DNA from: an uncultured Oscillospiraceae bacterium
Lineage (GTDB): Bacteria; Bacillota; Clostridia; Oscillospirales; Oscillospiraceae
NCBI GenBank assembly: GCA_910577915.1
Contig: CAJTOM010000036.1
Span: 1-25,478 of the forward strand
Length of the DNA stretch: 25,478 nt
Direction: 5' to 3'
Shown: positions 7,153-13,601 of the stretch, one piece after another
How positions within the stretch are numbered: position 1 is the first letter of the stretch
Layout of the letters: each line of letters starts with the position of its first letter
Position numbers and translations under genes: made by a program
The notes under the pieces: model-generated
Told to the model about the DNA's origin: nothing
Databases searched by the model: none
The model's input: only the letters and a program-made list of their open reading frames with translations

Positions 7153-7824
7153 ATGCCCCGCATTCTGATCATTGAAGACGATACCGACATCAACAACTCC
7201 ACCGCTCAGTACCTGCGCCGGCAGGGCTGCGAGTGCGTCCAGGCCTTCTCCGGCACCGAGGGCCGGCTGCTCTGGCAGGGGGGCGGCATGGATCTGCTGC
7301 TGGTGGACCTGATGCTCCCGGGGCTGTCCGGCGGCGAGCTGATCGCGGAGATACGCCGGGCCGGCCGGACCCCGGTCATCGTGCTCTCCGCCAGGACGGC
7401 CCTCTCCGACAAGGTGGAGCTGCTGGGCCTGGGGGCGGACGACTACCTGACCAAGCCCTACCAGCTGGAGGAGCTGTGGGCCCGGATACTGGTGCAGCTC
7501 CGCCATGCCAGCGCCGCGCCCGCGGGAGGGCTGCTGCGCTACCGGGACTGGGTGCTGAACACGGAGGAGATGACGCTGACCGCCGCCGGCCAGCCGGTGG
7601 GCCTCACCGCCCACGAGTTTAAGATTGTGGAGCTGCTGGCAGGCCGGCCCAAGCGGGTCTTTACCAAGCAGCAGATCTACGAGGCGGTCTGGCGGGAGGC
7701 ATACGCCGTGGAGGACAAGACCATCACCGTCCACATCAGCAATATCCGCGCCAAGCTGCGGCCCAGCGGCACGGACGGCTACATCCAGACCGTGTGGGGC
7801 ATCGGGTTCAAACTGGCCGAGTAA
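7153..7824 (+). CDS. OmpR-family response regulator
   Basis: The 223-residue protein has a receiver domain (residues ~1-118) with Asp9/Asp10, the phosphoacceptor Asp52 in LLVDLMLPG, Ser79 and Lys101 in the KPY motif, followed by a winged-helix DNA-binding domain (~130-222) ending in YIQTVWGIGFKLAE. It starts at 7153 behind AAGGAGG. The cognate kinase gene is three genes downstream, with an ABC transporter between, a layout typical of modules that sense and export peptide antibiotics. A triple 11-bp direct repeat directly after its stop codon is its most likely binding site. No convincing promoter for this gene was seen in the short gap after the proB terminator. Confidence 0.93.
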   Translation: MPRILIIEDDTDINNSTAQYLRRQGCECVQAFSGTEGRLLWQGGGMDLLLVDLMLPGLSGGELIAEIRRAGRTPVIVLSARTALSDKVELLGLGADDYLTKPYQLEELWARILVQLRHASAAPAGGLLRYRDWVLNTEEMTLTAAGQPVGLTAHEFKIVELLAGRPKRVFTKQQIYEAVWREAYAVEDKTITVHISNIRAKLRPSGTDGYIQTVWGIGFKLAE

Positions 7825-7825
7825 A

Positions 7826-7880
7826 CTTTGCACTTTCTTTACCTTTTCTTTGCGATGTTTGGGCACTTGCCTGTTAGACT
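7826..7880 (+). promoter_or_regulatory. Triple direct-repeat operator and promoter of the ABC genes
   Basis: Three direct repeats of 11 bases start at 7826, 7837 and 7848 (CTTTGCACTTT, CTTTACCTTTT, CTTTGCGATGT). They are followed by a poor promoter: TTGCGA at 7850-7855 and TTAGAC/TAGACT at 7874-7880. Head-to-tail repeats of one helical turn beside a weak -35 are the usual arrangement for activation by an OmpR-family regulator, and such a regulator is encoded immediately upstream. Confidence 0.6.
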
Positions 7881-7910
7881 GAGCCCGCAAACAACAAAGG
7901 AGGCTTTTCT

Positions 7911-8828
7911 ATGTCAGTCATACAGACAACGGGCCTGTCCAAGCGCTACAGGGATAAATGGGCGGTAGACCATCTGGACCTGCGGGTGGAGCAGGGGGAC
8001 ATCTACGGCTTCATCGGCCAGAACGGCGCGGGCAAATCCACTGCATTAAAACTCCTCTGCGGGCTGGCCCGGCCCACCCAGGGGGAAGCGCTGATCTTCG
8101 GCAAGCCGGTCCGGGACTCGGTGGCACGCCGCCGGGTGGGCGCGCTCATCGAGCAGCCGGGGCTCTACCCCGACCTGAGCGGCCGGGAGAATCTGCGCCT
8201 GTACGCCGCGCTGCTGGGGCTGGACAGCCCAGAGCGGCAGGTGAAGGAGATCCTGGAGACGGTGGGCCTGGCGCCCGGGGAGAAAAAGCCGGTGCGCCAC
8301 TACTCCATGGGGATGAAGCAGCGGCTGGGGGTGGGGCTGGCCCTGCTGGGCGGGCCGGACCTGCTGCTGCTGGACGAACCTATCAACGGCCTGGACCCGG
8401 AGGGCATCCGGGAAATGCGGGAGCTCCTGCTGCGGCTGAACCGGGAGCGGGGCCTGACCATCCTGGTCAGCTCCCACATTCTGGGTGAGCTGAGCAAGAT
8501 CGCCACCCGGTACGGCATCATCCAGCAGGGCCGGATGGTGGAGCAGATCACCGCCGGGGAGCTGGCGCAGAAGTGCACCGACTACCTGCACCTGCGCGCG
8601 GAGCAGCCGCAGAAGGCGGCGGCCCTGCTGGAGCGGGCGCTCCATCTCACCCGCTGGGAAATGCGGCCGGAGGGGGAGATCCGCATTCACGAGATGGTGG
8701 ATGGAAAAGCGGTGGGCCGGGTTCTCGCTGAGGCGGGTATTTCCGTGGAGGAGATGGGCCTGCACCGGCAGGACCTGGAGGAGTATTTTCTGGAGCGTAT
8801 GGGAGGTGCGGATCATGTTTCATTTTAA
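7911..8828 (+). CDS. ABC transporter ATP-binding protein, BcrA/lantibiotic-immunity type
   Basis: The 305-residue protein is a cytoplasmic ATPase with Walker A GQNGAGKST (residues 36-44), Q-loop region LIEQPGLYPDLSGRENL, signature YSMGMKQRLG, Walker B LLLLDEPINGLDP and H-loop SSH. The GLYPDLSGRENL segment and the ~90-residue C-terminal tail ending in LEEYFLERMG are typical of the BcrA-like group that works with ABC-2 permeases in bacitracin or lantibiotic resistance. A strong AAAGGAGG site precedes the ATG. The last 14 bases overlap the permease gene. The substrate is inferred from family and context, not shown. Confidence 0.92.
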   Translation: MSVIQTTGLSKRYRDKWAVDHLDLRVEQGDIYGFIGQNGAGKSTALKLLCGLARPTQGEALIFGKPVRDSVARRRVGALIEQPGLYPDLSGRENLRLYAALLGLDSPERQVKEILETVGLAPGEKKPVRHYSMGMKQRLGVGLALLGGPDLLLLDEPINGLDPEGIREMRELLLRLNRERGLTILVSSHILGELSKIATRYGIIQQGRMVEQITAGELAQKCTDYLHLRAEQPQKAAALLERALHLTRWEMRPEGEIRIHEMVDGKAVGRVLAEAGISVEEMGLHRQDLEEYFLERMGGADHVSF

Positions 8829-9627
8829 TCTGCTGCGTATGGATTTGCGGCGGCTGTTCAAAAGCAGGAACTTTCACATCATCCTGCTGGTAACTGCGGT
8901 GCTGATTTTGATGGTATCTTTTCTGACCGCCGTTATCTCCGACCCGGAGACGCTGGACGAGATGGGCGCTTCCGGCGCGGAGCTTGACGAGCTCGATCAG
9001 AGGATGTCGGAGGAAATCCGCAATATGACCCAGCTTGACCTGGCCTATGAGACTTTGGGCGGCGGCTTTCTGCTGGTGATGGTTGGCATGGGCGTCACGC
9101 TTTTTGTCAAGGACGACTTCTCCAGCGGATTTGTCAAAAATATCTGCTGCGCCCAGCCCCGCCGGGCCGACTATGTCTTATCCAAGGCGCTGACCGCCGG
9201 AGTTTACAGCGGCATCATTACCCTTCTGGGAGGCGTGCTGATTCTGCTGGCCCCCTATCTGTACGGGATGCGCCCTGCGCCCAACGCCATTTCCGATATT
9301 TTGCGGTATCTCTTCTGGATGTGGCTGCCCCACTGGGCCTTTGCCATGATGGCTCTGGCGCTGGTTCTGCTGACCCGGAGCGCCACCCTGGGCATTATCC
9401 TCTCGCTGGTGGCCGGGGGCGGGCTGACCGCCGTTCTGGTGGGGACGCTGGGCAAATTCCTGGGCTGGCCGCCCCTGGAGCAATATCTTCTCTCCTCCGT
9501 GGTAAAGGGCGTCTATACGCCGCAGAGCGGCATTACCCAGGTGTGGACGGTCCTGACCTGCACCGTCGCCTGGGCGGTCATTTACGGAGCCGGGAGCCTG
9601 CTGGCCATGGAGAAGCGGGATATTTAA
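8815..9627 (+). CDS. ABC-2 type permease
   Basis: The 270-residue protein starts at ATG 8815, inside the end of the ATPase gene, with GGGAGG about 9 bases upstream. It has a first hydrophobic helix near residues 20-40 (IILLVTAVLILMVSFLTAVI), then an outside loop of about 50 residues, and five further hydrophobic segments, ending in LLAMEKRDI. The motif FVKDDFSSGFVKNICC followed by RRADYVLSK is the cytoplasmic coupling region seen in ABC-2 permeases of antibiotic-resistance transporters. It should form the membrane channel for the adjacent ATPase. It is separated from the kinase gene by only 12 bases carrying a strong ribosome site. Confidence 0.88.
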   Translation: MFHFNLLRMDLRRLFKSRNFHIILLVTAVLILMVSFLTAVISDPETLDEMGASGAELDELDQRMSEEIRNMTQLDLAYETLGGGFLLVMVGMGVTLFVKDDFSSGFVKNICCAQPRRADYVLSKALTAGVYSGIITLLGGVLILLAPYLYGMRPAPNAISDILRYLFWMWLPHWAFAMMALALVLLTRSATLGIILSLVAGGGLTAVLVGTLGKFLGWPPLEQYLLSSVVKGVYTPQSGITQVWTVLTCTVAWAVIYGAGSLLAMEKRDI

Positions 9628-9639
9628 GGAGGAATTTTT

Positions 9640-10518
9640 ATGCTGCCCGCCCTGATTCTGACCCTCGCGGCCCTTGGAATCGCAGTGCTACGCCTGTGGT
9701 CCTACCGCGTCCAGCTGCTGGAGATGGCCCGGACGCTGGAGGAAACTCCGGCGGAGAGCAATCTGTGCCTGACGGTGCGTATGTCCGGCGAGGCCCCCCG
9801 GCGGCTGTGCCGTGCGGTGAACCGGCGGCTGGAGGAGGGGCGGCAGCTTCGTCTGGAGACATCAAGGCGGGAGCAGGAGCTGAAATACACCATGGCCTGC
9901 ATCTCCCACGACATCCGTAGCCCGCTGGCCGGGGCTATGGGCTACCTGCAGCTGCTGGAGGGGGAGCCGGACCGGCAGGCGGAGTACCTGGGCATTGTCT
10001 GCAAGCGGCTGGAGGAACTGGACGGGCTTTTAGAGGAGCTGTTCCTCTACACCCGCATGCAGGACGCCTCCCTGCCGCTGGAGTGCGGGCCTATGGCGGC
10101 CCTGCCGCCCCTGTGGGAGGCGCTGGCGGAGTTTTACCCCCAGCTGGAGGCGGCTGGGGTGGAGCCGGAGCTGCGCTTTGACCGGGAGGATATGGCGGTC
10201 CGGGCCAACCCGGAGGCCCTGGGCCGGGTGTACCGGAACCTGATCGCCAACGCCCTGCGCCACGGCGGCGGGGGGCTGGCGATCTTCGGCGGGGAGGGGG
10301 AGATCCGCTTTTCCAACGAGCTGCTCCCCGGCTCCAGGCCGGACCCGGAGCGTCTGTTTGACCGCTTTTACCAGAGCAGCCCCGCCCGGGCAAAGGGCGG
10401 GGCCGGCCTGGGGCTCTCCATTGTGCGAGAGCTGATGGAGCGGATGGGCGGGCGGGTGTCCGCGCGGATCAGCGGCAATACGCTGGAGATCCGGCTGACG
10501 TTTCCCCAGGCGTCATAA
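9640..10518 (+). CDS. Sensor histidine kinase with a minimal sensor
   Basis: The 292-residue kinase has one N-terminal membrane helix (residues ~2-20) and no outside sensor domain, then a HAMP-like/coiled linker, an H-box ISHDIRSPL with His90, an N-box RNLIANALRH (Asn200, Asn204), an F-box LFDRFYQ and a G2 box GAGLGLSIV. The usual DxGxG G1 box between N- and F-box is replaced by SNELLPGSRPD, as in several short intramembrane-sensing kinases. Short kinases of this kind often sense through their partner ABC transporter, which fits the gene order. A perfect AAGGAGG site precedes the ATG. The partner is the response regulator at 7153. Confidence 0.9.
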   Translation: MLPALILTLAALGIAVLRLWSYRVQLLEMARTLEETPAESNLCLTVRMSGEAPRRLCRAVNRRLEEGRQLRLETSRREQELKYTMACISHDIRSPLAGAMGYLQLLEGEPDRQAEYLGIVCKRLEELDGLLEELFLYTRMQDASLPLECGPMAALPPLWEALAEFYPQLEAAGVEPELRFDREDMAVRANPEALGRVYRNLIANALRHGGGGLAIFGGEGEIRFSNELLPGSRPDPERLFDRFYQSSPARAKGGAGLGLSIVRELMERMGGRVSARISGNTLEIRLTFPQAS

Positions 10519-10570
10519 TCTATCCCATTTGATCGCTCTTTTTTGTGAGACGGGCGCGCGCCCCGGCCCC

Positions 10571-10599
10571 TTGACCGGATCAGATTCCTGTGCTATAAT
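10571..10599 (+). promoter_or_regulatory. Sigma-A promoter of the small orphan gene
   Basis: TTGACC (10571-10576), 17-base spacer, TATAAT (10594-10599). Confidence 0.88.
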
Positions 10600-10644
10600 C
10601 GGCTCAGAAAATTGGAATTTGCCTGTGTGATTGGGGGCTGGGAT

Positions 10645-10992
10645 ATGAATATATGGCAATTTCTTCGAAGTATTGCCGTCACTAAAAGTATCGCCGCCAT
10701 GATATTTGTGTTCCGCCCCGGCCGGGACGCGGACAGCGTGACCCTGGGCTCCTGTACCGGATGGGTCAGGCATATGGGAAGGTTTTCTGAAAGCGGAACA
10801 TATGAATTTACCCTCGATGCGCAGCTGTCAGAGGGGGATGCAGAGGTCACCCTTTTAGGTGCAAAAAAGGAACTGTTACTGCGGCTGAACCGGCAGACCC
10901 CTGCGGGCAGAATCAATTTGTATACAGAAAACAGGTACTATTTACGCTGGGAATTCCGGGGCGCTTCCGGCAAGTGCGCGCTGCGCTGGTAG
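10645..10992 (+). CDS. Hypothetical 115-residue protein
   Basis: I do not recognise the family. The protein starts MNIWQFLRS, has a moderately hydrophobic stretch (SIAAMIFVF), then a beta-rich part with alternating hydrophobic residues (YEFTLDAQLSEGDAEVTLLG, INLYTENRYYLRWEFRG) that looks like a small beta-sandwich, as in proteins that carry an outside CBM-like or immunoglobulin-like fold. There is no signal peptide cleavage site that I can see. ATG 10645 is preferred over the TTG at 10612, which would fall almost at the transcription start. It has its own near-consensus promoter and a very strong terminator, so it is expressed as a single gene; its base composition is somewhat less GC-rich than its neighbours. 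Confidence 0.65.
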   Translation: MNIWQFLRSIAVTKSIAAMIFVFRPGRDADSVTLGSCTGWVRHMGRFSESGTYEFTLDAQLSEGDAEVTLLGAKKELLLRLNRQTPAGRINLYTENRYYLRWEFRGASGKCALRW

Positions 10993-11010
10993 GCGGCGCA
11001 GCCTCCGAAC

Positions 11011-11048
11011 GAGGGGGCGGTCATCCATCAATGGATGACCGCCCCCTC
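11011..11048. terminator. Strong bidirectional terminator hairpin
   Basis: A perfect palindrome of 38 bases (18-base arms around CA; effectively a 16-17-bp stem with a small loop) between the orphan gene and the hsdR remnant, which converge here. No long T-run follows on either side. Confidence 0.75.
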
Positions 11049-11083
11049 GGGCTATTGTGACGAACGGCTGGGCGGACCGCCGG

Positions 11084-11845
11084 CTACCGCGCCCCGGCGT
11101 TCGCGTGGAGCTTGCGGATGACCTCCTCGTTCCGGTGCTGGCGGATATAGTAGTTGACCCGCTCCCTGTAGTCCGCCAGATCGTCGCTCTCCAGCTCCGC
11201 GCCCCGCCACTGGGAGGACACCACCTCATCCGTCAGGTCGACGGTGTAGACGGCCCGCTCCCGCGGGGGGATGTACTTGATGAGATCCCGCAGCTCCCTG
11301 CGGATCTCCTCCAGCCGGCCAATGCCGGCAGTCTCTACGTAGTCCGTGCGGAGCAGACGGTCGAGAAATGCCCGCTTCCGCTCGATGGCCGGGATGTGGG
11401 CCACCGCCGCTATGGCCCGGGCCTTCTGCAGGAGATCCCGCCGGGCCCCGGCATAGCTCCGCCCCGCCAGCAGCGCCAGCTCCATGCCGTACAGCAGCGT
11501 ATCAAACTGCACCGCCGCCGCGTCCTCCGCAGCGGGAGGCAGCAGCGCAGCCAGCTCCTCCAGCTGTAGTACGTTCTCGTATGTCAGCCGCTCATAGGCC
11601 TCCGCACTGGAGAACCGCTCCACCTCCCGCAGGTGCAGGCGCACAGCGAAGCCCCTCCGGTTCAGCCCGGCGATCTGGGCCGCCATGCCCTCCGCCAGCT
11701 CCCGCCGGAGGGCCGCCGGCTCCTCCGCCCGTCGGCAGCCCAGAGCGCAGACGGCGGGATCGATGGCGTAGAGCCGCTCCGCCGCCAGAGCGGCGGGGGC
11801 GAAGGATGCAAATTGGGTGGTTTGGTAGGGGGTGAAGTTGGACAT
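11084..11845 (-). pseudogene. hsdR: Type I restriction enzyme R subunit, internal fragment
   Basis: The 253-codon frame corresponds to the C-terminal region of EcoEI-type HsdR proteins, recognised from AGLNRRGFAVRLHLREVERF, QFDTLLYGMELALLAGRSY, EEIRRELRDLIKYIPPRE and ADYRERVNYYIRQHRNEEVI. An intact HsdR has about 900-1000 residues with an N-terminal nuclease and a DEAD-box helicase; all of that is missing, and the usual final segment after the YIRQH region is also cut, so the fragment has lost both ends. It keeps an ATG with GAGGTG six bases upstream, so it may still be translated, but it cannot cut DNA. It runs in the same direction as the hsdM fragment 400 bp away, the two being remains of one locus. 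Confidence 0.8.
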
Positions 11846-11868
11846 GGAGGTCACCTCAAAAGCAGCCC

Positions 11869-11937
11869 TTGTCAACCATTATCTGACAAAAAATAAACAA
11901 TTTCTTGTGCTATTTTGTCAAATTACATTGCTGACAA
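11869..11937. repeat. Two TTGTCA/TGACAA inverted repeats in the AT-rich scar
   Basis: TTGTCA at 11869-11874 pairs with TGACAA at 11884-11889 (9 bases apart), and TTGTCA at 11915-11920 pairs with TGACAA at 11932-11937 (11 bases apart). The two units are about 47 bases apart and lie in AT-rich DNA. They look like operator half-sites, but no regulator is known for them; chance is possible in AT-rich sequence. Confidence 0.35.
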
Positions 11938-12316
11938 TTCCATCAAATTATGCAACAACGCGCCATTTCCAGCAAGTTTCAAAAGTGATGGTGTAAACCC
12001 ACTTGTATCAAGGATCACACTCTCCGAGAAAACTAAACTGCGCCGATATAAATCAAAAATTTCAGACGCAATGCTTATTTTCTCGTATCCTCGTATCCTT
12101 GAATATCATTACATATTCTGTCTCGTCGCTTTGGTACTAGTCGTGGATGTGATTGGTACATATCAGCAACATCATCAACAATTTTGTTTTTCTCTTCATC
12201 CATCAGAAATTTCCCCTCAAAATACTCCTGCATCAGCGCCGTTTTTAATACTTTTAGTATATCAAGACTTTACTGGATTGGCCACTTAGCTTTACAAATC
12301 TGGTCAATAATAGCAA
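11923..12316 (-). pseudogene. AT-rich frameshifted gene remnant between the hsd fragments
   Basis: This stretch is clearly richer in A and T than all flanking genes, which suggests foreign origin. On the minus strand a continuous frame reads IIDQICKAKWPIQ, a TAA, then SLDILKVLKTALMQEYFEGK and on through VADMYQSHPRLVPKRRDR. It stops soon after a tandem duplication of GGATACGA (12083-12098 on the plus strand is TCGTATCC twice). Dropping one 8-base copy joins it to the next frame, which continues KISIASEIFDLYRRSLVFSE, DTSGFTPSLLKLAGN and ends at TAA 11925-11923. The reconstructed protein of about 110 residues after the first stop is not from a family I recognise; it does not look like an HsdS specificity subunit. 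The gene is dead by at least two lesions. Confidence 0.55.
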
Positions 12317-13132
12317 TAAGGTGTATTTGTCCGTGTCCTCATTTTGGTCGCTGAGGCTGTCCCTGTACTGGATGGAGGGGTCCTCCACCCCGTGGGTCAT
12401 CATGTTCATGGCCCCGATGCGCAGCATGGTCCGGTCCATGTCGTAGCCGGTGAACATGCTGGTGTTGTAGTGGGCCAGCCGGGCGGGATCGTAGAAGATC
12501 TCCTCCCGGTACTTCTCTTTCAGGTACTCCCCCACCGCCACCAGAAAGCCGCTGGTGCCGCAGGCGGGGTCGCAGACGATCTCATCCGGACCGGGGGCCA
12601 GGAGCTCCACCATCATGCGGATAATGTGCCGGGGCGTGCGGAACTGGCCGTTGGTTCCGGCTGTGGAGAGCTTGGAGAGCAGATACTCGTACACATCCCC
12701 CCGGATGTCCGGCGCCGCCAGGCCGGAGGCGTAGAGGGCGTCCATCTGGTCCACAATCTGGCTGAGCTTCTGGGGGGTGGGGATCATAAAGATGGCGTCG
12801 TCCATGTACTTCGAGTAGGCCCCCTCCGGGCTGGAGCCCAGAGTCTTCAGGAAGGGGAACACCCCCTTCTGGACGGTGTCGAACATCTCCGCCGCAGGCA
12901 GATCCCGGAACACGGACCACTTATATTGCCGCCGGTCCGCGCCGAAGATGCTGGTATAGGGGACATCCAGCATCACCGCCTCCTTGGCCTTGGTGTCGTC
13001 CAGGCTGTCCAGATCGTGAATGAACATGAGGTAGGTGATCTGCTCGATGACCGTCAGCGGGTTGGTCAGCCCGCCGGTCCAGAAGGTCTCCCAGAGCGCG
13101 TCAATTTTGCGTTTCAGTTCGCCGGTGACCAT
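12254..13132 (-). pseudogene. hsdM: Type I DNA methyltransferase subunit M, truncated
   Basis: Residues 1-272 match HsdM: the N-terminal helical domain (ELKRKIDALWETFWTGGL), GQFRTPRHIIRMMVELL, the SAM-binding motif I DPACGTSGFLV (residues ~188-198), FTGYDMDRTMLRIGAMNMM and RDSLSDQNEDTDKYTL. In intact proteins KYTL runs directly into the catalytic NPPF motif; here homology breaks at about 12315 and the frame continues for ~20 unrelated codons in AT-rich DNA to a stop at 12254. Full-length HsdM has about 490-520 residues. Without NPPF and the C-terminal half the protein cannot methylate DNA. It keeps an extended -10 promoter and an ATG, so transcription may persist. Confidence 0.88.
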
Positions 13133-13170
13133 AGCGGTTCCGCCTTTCCCTGTCTGTAGAATCTGGCAAG

Positions 13171-13179
13171 ATTATAGCA
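13171..13179 (-). promoter_or_regulatory. Extended -10 promoter of the hsdM remnant
   Basis: TGCTATAAT on the minus strand (13179-13171) about 40 bases before the ATG is an extended -10 element; the -35 region 17 bases further is only TTTCTT. Confidence 0.55.
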
Positions 13180-13226
13180 TACAACGGCCCAAAAAGAAAG
13201 GGCGGAAATTCCAGGGGAGAACACAA

Positions 13227-13258
13227 GGAGAGGCGTCCGCTCCTGCGGGCGCCTCTCC
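13227..13258 (-). terminator. Terminator hairpin after secG
   Basis: Arms 13227-13240 and 13245-13258 pair over 14 positions with one mismatch, closing a 4-base loop. It lies 18 bases past the secG stop; the T-run after it is weak (TTGTGTT). Confidence 0.7.
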
Positions 13259-13276
13259 TCGGATCCTTCTCAGCGA

Positions 13277-13507
13277 TCAGTGCAGCACGTTCAGCACCAG
13301 GGTCAGCACGATAAACACGGCGCCGATCCACTTGGTGGCCTTGGCCAGCTTGGCGTCGAAGGTCTTCGCCTTGCCCTTGGCCATGAAGGTGTCGGCCACG
13401 CCGCCGATGGTGCCGCTCAGGCCGGCGCTCTTGCCGGACTGGAACAACACGGCCAGAATCACCGCCAGGCCGCACAGCAGCTGCAGAATCGTCACAAACA
13501 GGGTCAT
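13277..13507 (-). CDS. secG: Preprotein translocase subunit SecG
   Basis: The 76-residue protein has two membrane helices (TLFVTILQLLCGLAVILAVL and ATKWIGAVFIVLTLVLNVL) separated by the conserved cytoplasmic loop FQSGKSAGLSGTIGG-ADTF. It is the accessory subunit of the SecYEG channel. The ATG at 13507 has GGAGG 9 bases upstream; an in-frame GTG at 13513 would have only 3-base spacing. It has its own promoter overlapping the end of the ABC ATPase gene, so it is probably independent of the cobalamin riboswitch upstream, apart from any readthrough. Confidence 0.95.
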   Translation of the reverse strand: MTLFVTILQLLCGLAVILAVLFQSGKSAGLSGTIGGVADTFMAKGKAKTFDAKLAKATKWIGAVFIVLTLVLNVLH

Positions 13508-13572
13508 AGTCACATACCTCCCAGAACATCATGGAAGCGCATAAGCGCGTAATTCCACTCTACAGGTTCAGT

Positions 13573-13601
13573 ATCATACCACATTCCGCCGGAGATTTCA
13601 A
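13573..13601 (-). promoter_or_regulatory. Promoter of secG
   Basis: TTGAAA (13601-13596), 17-base spacer, TATGAT (13578-13573) on the minus strand; the -35 box overlaps the last codons of the ATPase gene. Confidence 0.75.

Noticed and set aside
11084..11845. Intact small regulatory gene instead of an hsdR fragment
   Set aside because: Its segments match the C-terminal region of HsdR in order, it is in line with a truncated hsdM, and both ends lack expected sequence.
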